Assembly (NCBI GenBank): GCA_041390025.1
Contig: JAWKQR010000034.1
Span: forward strand, 1 to 64,000
Source: JBFFMO01 sp041390025
GTDB lineage: Bacteria > Myxococcota_A > Bradymonadia > Bradymonadales > Bradymonadaceae
Direction: 5' to 3'
DNA: 64,000 nt
Made by a program: the position numbers and the translations under genes. A model generated the notes under the pieces. It did no database searches. It was not told the DNA's origin and worked only from the letters and a program-made list of their open reading frames with translations. Below, piece after piece: positions 9,186-19,631 of this stretch (within the stretch, counting starts at the first letter, position 1; every line of letters starts with the position of its first letter).

Positions 9186-12100
9186 ATGACAGACCATCGC
9201 ATTGAGAACGAACTCGCTCGCCGAATCATGATCTTCGACGGTGCGATGGGCACGATGATCCAGCGACGCAACTTGGTTGAGGCGGATTACCGTGGCACGC
9301 ACTACGCCGACCACCCCAAAGACCTTAAGGGAGCAGCGGATGTCTTGGTGCTGACGCGTCCGGATGTCATCGCCGACATCCACCGCGAGTTCCTGGAGGC
9401 TGGCGCGGACATCATCGAGACCAACACGTTCAACGCACAGGCCATCTCGCTCGAAGATTACGGCCTGCAAGACCAAGTCCACGCGCTCAATGTCGCCGCC
9501 GCAAAGCTCGCGCGCGGCGTGGCGGATGAGTTTACCCAGCAGGACCCCACTCGCCCACGTTTCGTCGCAGGCTCGATCGGTCCCATGAACCGCACGTTGT
9601 CGATCTCGCCAGACGTCAACGACCCCGGGTTCCGTGCGATGACGTTCGATCAAGCGCGTGACGCGTATGCCGATCAGGTGCGTGGACTGCTGGACGGCGG
9701 CGTGGACCTGCTGCTGCCCGAGACCACCTTCGACACCCTGAACCTCAAAGCCGCGCTGTTCGCGATCGAAGACGTGTTCGAAGAACGCGGTGAACGTGTG
9801 CCGGTCATCATCTCGGTGACGATTACCGACGCCAGCGGACGCGTGTTGAGCGGCCAAACGCTCGAGGCTTTTTGGATTTCGATCGCTCACGCCAAACCGT
9901 TAGCGGTCAGCATCAACTGCGCGTTGGGCGCGACCGAAATGCGTCCATACGTCGAGGAGCTGTCACGCATCGCGGACACCTATACGGCGTGTTACCCCAA
10001 CGCCGGTCTGCCCAACGAGTTCGGTGAGTACGACGATACGCCACCGGCAATGGCAGGGCTCTTGCGGGAATTCGCCGAATCGGGCTGGCTAAACCTTGTG
10101 GGGGGGTGCTGCGGGACCACACCCGACCACATCCGTGAGATCGCCAAGGCTGTCGCCGATCTTCCTCCTCGCGTGATTCCCGAAGTGCCCCGCTACTCAC
10201 GCTATGCGGGCCTTGAGCCCGTCGTGCTGCGGCCGGAGAGCAACTTCACGATGATCGGCGAGCGCACGAATGTGACGGGCAGCAAGCGGTTTGAGCGCCT
10301 CATCAAGGCTGGAGAATTCGATGCTGCGCTTGACGTCGCCCGGCTGCAGGTGCTCGGCGGTGCAAACATCATCGACATCAACATGGACGAGGGTTTGCTC
10401 GATTCTGCTGCGGTCATGACCAAGTTCCTCAACCTCGTGGCCGTGGAACCCGACATCGCCCGCGTTCCCATCATGATCGACAGCTCGCGCTTCGAGGTCA
10501 TCGAAGCAGGACTGCGCTGCGTTCAAGGCAAGGCAATCGTCAACTCCATCAGCCTCAAAGAGGGTGAAGAGACGTTCAAGCGGCAGGCGCGAATCTGCAA
10601 ACGTTTTGGGGCGGCCGTAGTGGTGATGGGCTTTGACGAGTCGGGCCAAGCCACCACCGTTGAACACAAGGTCGCCATCGCACGGCGCGCGTTTACGATC
10701 TTGCGCGACGACGTCGGATACGACCTGCTCGACGTGCTGTACGACCCCAACATTTTGACGGTGGGTACAGGGATCGAGGAGCACGCCGACTACGCGCTGA
10801 ACTTCATCGATGCCATTCGGGGCGTCAAAGCCGAGTTTCCTGACGTCAAAATCGTCGGTGGCGTGAGCAACATCTCGTTCTCCTTCCGAGGCAACGACCG
10901 CGTTCGGGAAGCCATCCATGCGGCTTTCCTTTACCACGCCATCCAAGCAGGGATGGACATGGGCATCGTCAACGCCGGCCAACTCGAAGTGTACGAAGAG
11001 ATCCCACCAGACCTGCTCGAACACGTCGAAGATGTCTTGTTCAACCGCCGTCCAGACGCCACCGAGCGACTCGTCGAGTTCGCAAACACGATCTCGTCGG
11101 CTGGAAAAGAGCGGCAACGCGACGACAAGTGGCGCGCCACGTCAGTCGAGGAACGCCTCAAACACGCGCTGATCAAGGGGATCGACGAGTTCATCGAGGT
11201 CGACACCGAGGAAGCGCGCCTAAAGTACAAGCGCCCCATTCGTGTCATCGAAGGGCCACTGATGGACGGCATGTCCGTGGTGGGTGACCTCTTTGGCGCA
11301 GGTAAGATGTTCCTACCCCAGGTCGTTAAGAGTGCGCGCGCAATGAAGCGCGCGGTGGCCTATCTGACGCCCTTCATGGACGCCGAAGCTGACGAAGGAG
11401 CCGACCTCGCGCAAGGCACCGTCCTCATGGCCACCGTCAAAGGCGACGTGCATGACATCGGGAAAAACATCGTCGGCGTGGTCGTGGGCTGCAACAACTA
11501 CCGTGTCGTCGACCTTGGGGTCATGGTGCCTGCCGACAAAATCTTGGACGAGGCCATCCGCTGCAAAGCCGATGTGATCGGGCTGTCAGGCCTGATTACC
11601 CCGTCGCTGGACGAGATGGTCCACGTCGCCAAAGAGATGAAACGACGTGGCATGAACCTCCCGCTGATGATTGGCGGCGCGACCACAAGCCGCAAACACA
11701 CATCGGTCAAGATCGCGCCCCAATACGACGGTGTGACCATCCATGTCCTCGACGCCTCGCGTGCGGTGGGTGTGGTCGAGAGCCTTTTGAACGACGACAA
11801 ACGTGAGGGGTTCGTGCAGGCGAATCTCGAACACCAAGCCGCCGACCGGACCGCGTTCGCAAACCGCAACCTCACCAGCGAATTGGTGACGTTGGACGAG
11901 GCCCGAGATAACGCGCCAAACATCACGTTCGAGCCCGGCGACATCCGCGAGCCATCATTCCTTGGCACACGTGTGGTCACGCCGTCGGTTGAAGAGCTCA
12001 TCCCATTCATCGACTGGAGCCCGTTTTTCTCGACCTGGGAGCTACGGGGTGGATACCCACAAATCCTGGAACACCCCGAGATCGGCGAAGCGGCGCGAGA

Positions 12101-12828
12101 GCTTTTCACCAATGCCCAGACCATGCTGGACACCATGGTCAAGGAAAACTGGCTGAATCCACGTGGTGTTTACGGCTTCTTCAAAGCGTCCCGCGACGGC
12201 GATGACATCATCGTTGGACCAAGCGGCACACGGCTGTGCATGCTGCGGCAGCAAAACAACCGCGCCAAGAACGGACAGCACAACATGTGTCTCGCCGATT
12301 TCATCGCGCCCCCAGATGTCGCCCAAACCGACTACATGGGCATGTTCGCGGTCACCTCAGGCCCCGAAGCCGACGCCCGCGCGGCGGCGTTTGAAGCACG
12401 CCAAGACGACTACAACGCGATTCTCTTCAAAGCGTTGGCCGACCGTCTCGCGGAGGCGTTTGCCGAATGGCTGCACGCCAAAGCACGCGCCGACTGGGGC
12501 ATCGAAACCCAGCCTCTCTCCGCCGCCGAACTCATCGCGGAAAACTACCAGGGGATCCGCCCCGCTCCGGGATACCCCGCGTGCCCCGACCACACCGAAA
12601 AGCTGAAGCTATGGGAGCTCGCCGACGTTGAGGCATCCACCGGCATCCACCTCACCGAGAGCCTCGCAATGCACCCGGGTTCCTCGGTGTCGGGATGGTA
12701 CTTCGCGCACCCGCAGCCCGATACTTCAGCATTCTTCGCATTGGGCATGACCAAGTCAAAGATTACGCCCGTCGCAAAGGTATGCCCTAGAAGAAGCCGA
12801 ACGCTGGCTTTCGCCTCTTCTCGGATGA
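9186..12828 (+). CDS. metH: Cobalamin-dependent methionine synthase, frameshifted near the 3' end
   Basis: Transfers methyl from 5-methyl-THF via cobalamin to homocysteine. Domains in order: homocysteine-binding barrel (residues 1-325; zinc Cys in SINCALG and GGCCGTTPDHI), pterin-binding barrel (about 355-620), B12 cap, B12-binding Rossmann domain with the cobalt-ligating His in GDVHDIGKN near residue 755, and the AdoMet reactivation domain with RPAPGYPACPDH. About 1214 residues, against 1227 in E. coli. The start follows TGAGGACGGT. Near 12750 and again at 12788 the frame slips; the natural ending DQVKDYARRKGMP then EEAERWLSPLLG with stop 12826-12828 is legible in neighbouring frames, so the read-through into the kinase is artefactual. 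Confidence 0.96.
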
Positions 12829-12830
12829 CG

Positions 12831-14287
12831 ATGGAGCAGTACGGCAAATACCAGCTGATTCGCCACATCGCCGACGGCGGCATGGCAACGATCTGGCTCG
12901 CCGAGTTTGTCGGCCCCCAAGGCTTCGCCAAGGAACTGGTGATCAAACGCCTTCTTCCTGAGCTCGAAGCCGACCCAACGCTGCGCGAGATGTCTTGGAC
13001 GAAGCCCGCCTCGCATCCCAGCTCAGCCATCCGAACATCGGACAGATCTCGGAGCTCGGCGAGATCGATGGTACGCACTTCATCGCCATGGAGTTTGTCG
13101 ACGGCTTGTCGCTCGAACAGCTCATCGAGGCAGGACCCATCCCACCGGATGTCGCAGCGCGAATCATGGTGGACGTGCTGTCTGCCCTCGAGCACGCCCA
13201 CAACGCTGTCAATCGCGACGGTCAGCCGCTGGGGATCGTGCATCGCGATGTCACACCATCAAACATCTTGGTGTCCAACGACGGCATCGTGAAACTCGTC
13301 GACTTTGGTGTCGCAAAAGCGCTGGGATCCGCTTCGAAAACCCAGTCGGGCGCCATCAAAGGCAAGTACGCCTACATGTCTCCCGAGCAAATTCAGGCCG
13401 ACGAAGTCTCCCGGCAGAGCGACGTGTTCGCCGCAGGTTGCACGTTGTTTGAGATGTTGAGTGGGACCAAGCCGTTTGGGGACGGCATTCGCGCAGTGTC
13501 TGCGATCTTGAAAGATCCTCCCAGCCCCTTGCCGCCCACGGTTCCAGAGCCCTTGCGACTCATTGCACAAAAAGCTCTCGAGAAAGACCTCAACCAGCGT
13601 TACGCCACGGCGCGGGGCATGCAACTCGACCTCGAAACGGTGTTGCGCACGCAGAACTCGTACGTCGGACAGCGGGAAATCGCGATATTGGTCCGCGCCG
13701 CCCGCGGGTTAAACCACGCGGATCTCAGCGCACAAGAAATCGACGTCGGACTGTTCTCATCGCATCGAGGTGAAGCAGCAGCCGCGACCCCGCTGAAGTA
13801 CCGCAAGCGCCTGTTCGGAGCGCTGGCCGCCCTGGGCCTATTGAGTGTCCTGACCGTCGCGTCCTTGTTTGGCATCAACCGAGGCGAGACCATCCCCGTG
13901 GGAGCGACCTTGGTGCTCGGCGAAACCCGAGTGACCGAAGCAGATGCCCGGCCGTCCATGTTGTTCGAAAAGAACGGGGTTCCAACATTCATCCGAACCA
14001 TGCCTGACGCGGATGTCTATCACGCCGGCGCGAAGGTTGGGTCGACCCCTCTGACAACGCAACTGACGCCGGGGAACTACAAAATTGAGTTTCGCCGTGA
14101 CGACGTCGTCAAGATCGCTACCCTCGAAGTCCCCAAGGACTCAACGGTTCTTCGCTGGGACCGAAAGCTCTCGGACCTCGACGATTTGCCTCCGGATGCG
14201 GCCCCCAAACCGAAACCGAAGAAGAAGAAAAAGCGCGAGAAGCCCAAAGATGGGTTCTTGGATAAGATCAAACGCGTCATCAACTAG
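12831..14287 (+). CDS. Hanks-type Ser/Thr protein kinase with PEGA-like tail, one frameshift
   Basis: The N-lobe starts MEQYGKYQLIRHIADGGMATIWLA with ATP Lys in ELVIKRLLP, then the frame breaks at about 12993. Adding one T in the TT run gives LREMFLDEARLASQLSHPNI and joins the rest. The catalytic loop is HRDVTPSNIL, the Mg-binding loop VDFGVAKA, and the activation segment KGKYAYMSPEQ, so the enzyme should be active. After the kinase domain come a membrane helix (LAALGLLSVLTVASLFGI), a periplasmic PEGA-like segment (ADVYHAGAKVGSTPLTTQLTPGNY) and a very Lys-rich end. ATG at 12825 overlaps the metH stop; 12831 is the other candidate start. Confidence 0.88.
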
Positions 14288-14332
14288 CAACCACACGGTT
14301 CGGGCGCAGGTCTACTCTTGGAAGGCGATACG

Positions 14333-15232
14333 ATGACCTGGCTAAACTACCATCATCTGTTTTACTTCTACGTTGTCGCGAAGGCGGGCAACTTGACGGC
14401 TGCCGCCGATTCGCTGCACCTCGCGCCGTCGACCCTGAGCGCACAAATCAAGACGCTTGAGGAGTCCCTTGGTGTGCGGCTCTTCGACCGCACAGGTCGC
14501 ATGCTGGTGCTCACCGAGCGGGGGCAAGTTGCGTTCGAGTACGCATCGGAGATTTTCAACATCGGCTCCGAGCTCATCGATACGTTTCAGACCATGCCAT
14601 CTGGGCGCGTGCATCGGCTCGTTGTGGGTGTTTCAGACGTGTTGTGGAAGGATATCGCATGGCACCTGATCGAACCCGCGCTGACAAGCATGGAAGGCCT
14701 GCGCATCACGTGTGTCGAAGGCACCTTCGATGAACTGGTCTCACGGCTCGCGGTTCACTCCGTCGACGTCGTTCTCACCGATTCGCCGCTGACCCCAACC
14801 CAAGGTGTTCGCGCCTTTAACCACGTCTTGGGCTCGAGCTCGGTCGCGCTCATCACTACCCGCGAACATGCTTCAAAACTAGAGGGGGATTTCCCGTTCA
14901 ATCTTGAAGGCGCGGCCGTTTTCCTGCCCACCGAAAAGACTTCGCTTCGACGACATCTCGATCAGTGGTTTGAGTCGCTCGGCATCCACCCTGTAGTGAT
15001 GGGCGAATTCGATGACTCTGCGCTAATGTCGACCTTCGGCATTCGACACGGGGCTGTGTTTCCTGTCCCGTCCGTGATCGCCGATGACTGGATGAAAAAC
15101 GGTGACTTGGTCTCTCTTGGAACCGCAGACGCCGTCACACAAAGTTTCTATGCCATCAGCCCTGAGCGGCGAGTCAAACACCCTGCCGTGCTTGCCATCT
15201 GCGAGGCGGCACGAAAAGCAGTCTTCCGGTGA
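14333..15232 (+). CDS. LysR-family regulator, NhaR-like
   Basis: 299 residues with an N-terminal winged helix-turn-helix (residues 3-65: LNYHHLFYFYVVAKAGNLTAAADSL.., SAQIKTLEESLG, LFDRTGRMLVLTERG). This opening is more like NhaR than typical LysR regulators. The C-terminal half is the periplasmic-binding-like effector domain. GGAAGG at 14320-14325 sits 7 bases before ATG 14333. In E. coli NhaR responds to Na+ and controls an antiporter; no antiporter gene lies nearby, so the target here is open. The next gene starts 4 bp downstream and may be in the same operon. Confidence 0.85.
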   Translation: MTWLNYHHLFYFYVVAKAGNLTAAADSLHLAPSTLSAQIKTLEESLGVRLFDRTGRMLVLTERGQVAFEYASEIFNIGSELIDTFQTMPSGRVHRLVVGVSDVLWKDIAWHLIEPALTSMEGLRITCVEGTFDELVSRLAVHSVDVVLTDSPLTPTQGVRAFNHVLGSSSVALITTREHASKLEGDFPFNLEGAAVFLPTEKTSLRRHLDQWFESLGIHPVVMGEFDDSALMSTFGIRHGAVFPVPSVIADDWMKNGDLVSLGTADAVTQSFYAISPERRVKHPAVLAICEAARKAVFR

Positions 15233-15236
15233 CACC

Positions 15237-16097
15237 ATGAATCGATTTGGCGAGCTTACAGACCACGCGGTCGGCGTGCTTCTCAAGGAGATGGTTCGAC
15301 GCGCCATCGAGTCCATCCAAAGCCACCAGTTCAGCTTCGAGGCGACCGAGAAACACAATGATTTTCAGGCCGGAATCGACTTCGTCACAAGCGCTGATCG
15401 TGCCGCTCAGGACATCTACGTCAAGATGATTACCGAGTGCCTTCCAGGTGTGGGCATCATCGCCGAAGAGGACAACCTGCGCGTAGGGTCGTCGTTGGAT
15501 GTACCCGTTTGGGTGACGGTTGACCCGTTGGACGGCACGCGCGCGTTCATGCGACGCCAGTCGCACGGCATCGGCACGATGATCGCCCTCGTGGACGCGA
15601 ACGAGGTCCTCGCGGCCTACGTGGGCGATGCCAACACGCGAGAAATCTATGGCTTTCGGCCCGGCTCGTCCCGCGTCCACCGCATCAGCCGCTACTCCAG
15701 CGGGATGCGCCTTGAGGTCGACCACGCGCGCTCGTTGTCAACACAACACGCACTGCTGCACAACGAACCCCGAGAGTTCTCACCGCACGCGCAAAAGCTG
15801 TTCTTGGAGCCCGACCACAGGATCTTCCAATCGTTCGAGATCACACGAGGAAGTGTCGGCCTCGAGTTCTCGCGGTTGTGGAAGGGTGAGGTCGGTGGGG
15901 TCTTCTTACGGCCGGGCCTGACCACGCCTTGGGACTTCAACCCTATCGCGGGCATTAGCCGCCACATGGGCTTTCGCTTCCTCGCCATTCGTGATGACGG
16001 CCTGCACGAAGTGGACATCCCAGTGTTCACCGAAATCGGCCCCATTGACGATGAGATTCTGGTCGTCCACGAAAGTCGGATTCATGAATTCAGTTGA
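15237..16097 (+). CDS. Inositol monophosphatase-family phosphatase
   Basis: 286 residues carrying the metal-dependent sugar-phosphatase motifs: GIIAEED (first metal ligands), DPLDGTRAFMRR (motif A, catalytic Asp/Thr) and TPWDFNPIAG (motif B). These are diagnostic of the IMPase/FBPase/CysQ superfamily. The substrate could be inositol phosphate, histidinol phosphate or PAP; motif reading cannot decide. It starts 4 bp after the LysR gene stop and overlaps the convergent zinc-ribbon gene by 8 bp at its 3' end. Confidence 0.87.
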   Translation: MNRFGELTDHAVGVLLKEMVRRAIESIQSHQFSFEATEKHNDFQAGIDFVTSADRAAQDIYVKMITECLPGVGIIAEEDNLRVGSSLDVPVWVTVDPLDGTRAFMRRQSHGIGTMIALVDANEVLAAYVGDANTREIYGFRPGSSRVHRISRYSSGMRLEVDHARSLSTQHALLHNEPREFSPHAQKLFLEPDHRIFQSFEITRGSVGLEFSRLWKGEVGGVFLRPGLTTPWDFNPIAGISRHMGFRFLAIRDDGLHEVDIPVFTEIGPIDDEILVVHESRIHEFS

Positions 16098-16964
16098 GCG
16101 GAACCAATTTCTCGCCGTCGTGGGCACAGTATCGGGCCGCACCAGAGTATCTGCGACCACATTGCTTGCACACACGTCGTCGAGGACCCACCCCAAGCGG
16201 CGCTAGAGCGTCGCCACGCACGTTGTGCATGGGTCGCAGGACCTCGTTGTCGTCCGGGCAGTGTGTGACCTCTGGGCTCGCCACACGATGGCACGCGTCA
16301 CAAATCATCATCGGAATCATGGGAGGAATCACCCGGGCGTCGGAAGGATCGATCTTGATCACGTCACATCCGGCCGCGCATTCGTGCCCTTCCTCCAAAG
16401 ACTCGTCCCCGCACGTTCTACACACCCATACGACCGCGAGGCGTTCAACCGACTCCCCGGACAACCGCTGGCCGTCAAACCGGCAGTATTTTGCGCCGAA
16501 CTCAAAACGACGGCCACAGCTGTGACACGTCGGCTTTCGAACACCGTCCAGCACCTTCACCCGATGGCGAGCATCACCTCGAATCGACAACTTCGTCGCG
16601 TCGTGGGGGCACACGACCACGGACTCAGGAAAGGTTCGCTGACATTTCGGACATTCTCGCTGACGGCTGCGCGTGGTTGCCACCAAGACTTCGGCCATCG
16701 AACGTTTCGATGTCGCCGTCGCTGTCTGCGTCTCGGTGAGCGCCACCATCGGTGACGTCTTCTCACGCTGACGCCCGCCCGAGGCCCGAGTGGGTTGGAA
16801 AAACTGGATGGTCTCGGCGTGTTTGGCCTGCTTTCGATCCAACCACCACCGAGTGATCGCCATGGAAACAGCCACGCAGGCCACAAACACGAGCGCCCCA
16901 TCATAACCTCGCCCAATCCGAAGAGAGCGGAGGCAACCAGAAAAGGGGCGTAGGCGCGTGTCAT
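16090..16964 (-). CDS. Membrane-anchored multi-zinc-ribbon protein, one frameshift
   Basis: From ATG 16964 the frame gives MTRAYAPFLVASALFGLG-EVMMG, a hydrophobic start. It joins the downstream frame (ALVFVACVAVSMAITRWW, a second helix) if one C is added to the CCCC at 16896-16899. The rest is cytosolic, with at least four zinc-ribbon modules built from C-x2-C pairs (CPKC.., CHSCGRRF.., CRTCGD.., CDACHR.., CKQCGRRY..) often ending in AxYCxxDGxxL. Such double-zinc-ribbon proteins are usually scaffolds or sensors; no enzyme domain is seen. The function is unknown. Confidence 0.7.
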
Positions 16965-17047
16965 TAGGAACTCCCAAGAGACCTTGGCAGTATACCAACC
17001 GGGTCACCTCGCAACAACAGCACCCCCACGAACAATATTCTAGCGAA

Positions 17048-17647
17048 TCAGTAGGGCAGTTCCGGAACGTAGACGATGTCCCCGGGCAACAGCTTGATAT
17101 TCTTACTTTTGCCCTCGACGATGTCCTGCATCGGGACACGAACCTGAATCTCAGCCGAATTGACCACGCGCGACAGCTTGGTCCCGTTGGAATTCGCGTT
17201 GGCTGAGAACCCACCTGCGAGCGCAATGCCCTCGATGATGGTGATGTTCGACTTGTAAGGGAATGAACCCGGTGAATTCACTTCTCCAAACAGGTAGATC
17301 CGCTTGGAGTTGTATTCGGTGATCGAACAGCGCACGGACGGATTCTTGAGATAGCCGTCGGAAAGTCCCTCGGTGAGAGTCTTTTCAACGCTCGCGCACG
17401 TCACGCCATCCACCTTCACGCGTCCCACGTACGGGAAGTTAATCGTCCCGTCGTCTGAGACCGTAAACATTCCAGAAAGGTCCGGCTGCCCATGGACGGA
17501 CAACTCGAAGCGATCACCCACACCCAACTCACCCGTCGGTGGTGCTTGGCTCTGTTGTTCGACAAGTGCCTCGTAGGCTGGGTCAACCTCGGACGACCCA
17601 CAACCCACAAGTCCCAACCCAACAAGAAGGATCAGCAGACGTTTCAT
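17048..17647 (-). CDS. Polysaccharide export (OPX, Wza-like) lipoprotein, short form
   Basis: 199 residues with lipoprotein signal and lipobox LVGC at residues 13-16. Poly_export domain follows (GVGDRFELSVHGQPDLSGMFTVSDDGTINFPYVGRVKVDG..VEKTLTEGL), then one SLBB-type fold (YLFGEVNSPGSFPYKSNITIIEGIALAGGF). It ends LLPGDIVYVPE without the amphipathic helix that forms the outer-membrane pore in E. coli Wza. OPX proteins of this short type are known in myxobacteria to work with a separate beta-barrel. Its start overlaps the stop of the upstream beta-barrel gene by one base (TGATG), supporting such a pair. Confidence 0.9.
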   Translation of the reverse strand: MKRLLILLVGLGLVGCGSSEVDPAYEALVEQQSQAPPTGELGVGDRFELSVHGQPDLSGMFTVSDDGTINFPYVGRVKVDGVTCASVEKTLTEGLSDGYLKNPSVRCSITEYNSKRIYLFGEVNSPGSFPYKSNITIIEGIALAGGFSANANSNGTKLSRVVNSAEIQVRVPMQDIVEGKSKNIKLLPGDIVYVPELPY

Positions 17648-18876
17648 CAGTAACGAATCGTCGTGGAGAGAGTAACGAGATGCCGCATGTACTGTCGAAG
17701 CGCTTCGTCGCCAAGCGTGGTCACCTGCACGGCGTCATCGGTGAAATTCGCTGAGAGGTTGTAGCCCAAATCGACCGACCACCACTTCGTAATCTTGAAG
17801 CCAGAGCCCAGCGTGACGCTCAACAAACTGTCGTTGAAGTTCGTGCCGGGGTACGTGCGAATCTGCAACGAACCCTCGGCTTTCAACATGATCCGGTCGG
17901 CCAGCGTCTGCGTATAACCCGCATAGGGCTTAAAGAACGTGTAGTAGTTCGAGATCGTCGCGTCGCTGAAGCCTTGTGCGTAACCCAAGTACAGGGTGTT
18001 GTTCGCCGAAAGCTGTCCAAAACGCCATGACAACCGGCCGTCTGCCAGGAAGTTCGACCCAGACGGTCCCGATGCATAAAATCCCCAGCCCCAGCCCGCC
18101 AGGAGCTTCAGCGCGATACGGTTGGTGATCAGACCCGACAGTCCACCCGTTACGCGCACAGGCATGCTGTCGCTTGTGGCCAACGTCCCTGAATTCACCT
18201 GCGTGTCGTACTGAATAAACTGGAGGTCACCCGCCAAGACAAGCGCGGTTTTGGGAAGGAAGCGCCAGTTGTTCATCAACGAGAGGTGATGCACGTTGCG
18301 GTTGAGCGCTTCGAGCTCCACATTCTCGTGGTTGTACAGGACCCAGTCGTACGTCAGGTAGTGTTGAAACACTTGGTCGCCGGGATGCAGTCCCAACGTC
18401 AAACCAAGCGAGTTGATGTTACGATTGAACGGGAAATCGGCCGGAGTGTTCGGCGCCTCGTTCGTGCGCGTAAACCGCTCTTTGAACGTCGCGCTGAACG
18501 CCCCCTCGCGGTTGATCCCTAGCTCACCGGCCACGGTGGCGCTGAGACCACTCTGTTCGGACAGGGCCGTTCGACTGCTCAGGTATTGTTGCCACCCCAG
18601 CCGCGCATCCAGCGTGACTTGCGTCATCTGCTTTCCGAGCGTCTCCATCATCAGGAAGGGTTGCACACGCAGCGACGGGGAGCCCGAGAGACTCTCGGTC
18701 TCATTCGGGGACTGAAAGAAAACGTTTGTGTCGTAGAGCGCTGACAGCGTCAGCCCTGGTGAAACTCTCAGATTGCCTGCGCGGATGCCGTCTCCAGGCT
18801 CGGCCCACGCGACACCAGAGGTAAACACCCCCAGAAGTACTGCGAGGACAAGTCTCATATGGAGAGCAGAAAACAT
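17647..18876 (-). CDS. Outer-membrane beta-barrel, putative polysaccharide secretion partner
   Basis: 409 residues. A signal peptide ends in GVAWA about residue 25, followed by a long array of amphipathic alternating strands (LSALYDTNVFF, SLRVQPFLMMETLG, VTLDARLGWQQYL and so on) and a terminal aromatic motif (TIRY), as expected for an outer-membrane barrel. Two starts are possible, 18876 (AGG upstream) and 18858. The last base of its stop is the first base of the OPX lipoprotein start. In myxobacteria barrels of this kind (EpsX/Wzp type) pair with OPX proteins lacking the pore helix; that role is inferred from context here. Confidence 0.75.
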   Translation of the reverse strand: MFSALHMRLVLAVLLGVFTSGVAWAEPGDGIRAGNLRVSPGLTLSALYDTNVFFQSPNETESLSGSPSLRVQPFLMMETLGKQMTQVTLDARLGWQQYLSSRTALSEQSGLSATVAGELGINREGAFSATFKERFTRTNEAPNTPADFPFNRNINSLGLTLGLHPGDQVFQHYLTYDWVLYNHENVELEALNRNVHHLSLMNNWRFLPKTALVLAGDLQFIQYDTQVNSGTLATSDSMPVRVTGGLSGLITNRIALKLLAGWGWGFYASGPSGSNFLADGRLSWRFGQLSANNTLYLGYAQGFSDATISNYYTFFKPYAGYTQTLADRIMLKAEGSLQIRTYPGTNFNDSLLSVTLGSGFKITKWWSVDLGYNLSANFTDDAVQVTTLGDEALRQYMRHLVTLSTTIRY

Positions 18877-18962
18877 TCAGGTCCTAAGTCACTCAACAAA
18901 ACAACAATCAATCGGCGGGAAGCCTTGGTAACAAAATTCCCCGAAAAGTGAAGTCTCAAATG

Positions 18963-19571
18963 CTATTGGAACAGGGTAAGTTCAGGCAGCCGCTCGTCAA
19001 TGTATTCGAAATCAAGCTCCCCATTGTCCACCGCAACGTAGTCGAACTCTGCGATTTCGGGATCCAGAATCACATCCACGGCCGTCCCATCCGAGTACTG
19101 AAGTACCTCACCCGCGCACACACGGGCCTCCTCGCCGAGGCCGGTCACCTTCTGTCCCGAAATCGCAATCAACGTGTAATGGTGGTTTTGCGCCCGACTG
19201 TCTTTGCTTGTGACGGCCTGTTTCAAGCCGTCGAAGCTCTGTTCGCTCACTTTCACGTAGCCCTTGATCGCGGCCGACTTCTCGTTGATGCAGTTCAGCT
19301 TCTGAATGTCGCGCTCTTCGCTTCGGACACGCTCAAGGAGTTCGGAAGTCTCGGTCAGCGTCGTCTTCATGCCGTCGATCTTTTCCACCGCACGGTCGAC
19401 CTTCTCCTCGGGCGACAGATTTGCCACTTCCTTCTCAAGATCGCTGATCTCGTCAGACAGCGTGGTTCTGACGGTGGTCTTGCTTGTGGTCTGCGCAGAA
19501 GCGATTCCGCCGGCCAGCGCGCCCACAAGAGCACCAAGCACAGCCATCTTCTTCATTTGTGTGTTTCGCAT
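18963..19571 (-). CDS. Secreted coiled-coil protein of unknown function
   Basis: 202 residues with a cleavable signal peptide (AVLGALVGALAGGIASAQ). A heptad-rich, charged coiled-coil stretch follows at about residues 40-95 (SDEISDLEKEVANLSPEEK.., TSELLERVRSEERDIQKL). The globular acidic C-terminus has two Cys (LNCINEK, ARVCAGEV) that could form a disulfide. It is the last gene of the minus-strand block of envelope-machine genes, 60 bp after the TonB-like gene, so a periplasmic accessory role is plausible. No named domain recognised. Confidence 0.72.
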   Translation of the reverse strand: MRNTQMKKMAVLGALVGALAGGIASAQTTSKTTVRTTLSDEISDLEKEVANLSPEEKVDRAVEKIDGMKTTLTETSELLERVRSEERDIQKLNCINEKSAAIKGYVKVSEQSFDGLKQAVTSKDSRAQNHHYTLIAISGQKVTGLGEEARVCAGEVLQYSDGTAVDVILDPEIAEFDYVAVDNGELDFEYIDERLPELTLFQ

Positions 19572-19631
19572 TCACTTCTCTCGTTCGCCTGAGCGTAGAC
19601 CGCAGTCAACCATGAATCAAGCATTCCGTGT

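Noticed and set aside
9141..13292. A methionine synthase-protein kinase fusion of 1383 residues
   Set aside because: The natural MetH ending and stop (12826-12828) are legible in adjacent frames and overlap a good kinase start; the joint is produced by indels.
16965..17226. N-terminal extension of the zinc-ribbon frame over the OPX gene
   Set aside because: It is the shadow of the polysaccharide export gene. The real start is ATG 16964 with a hydrophobic N-terminus and one missing base near 16897.
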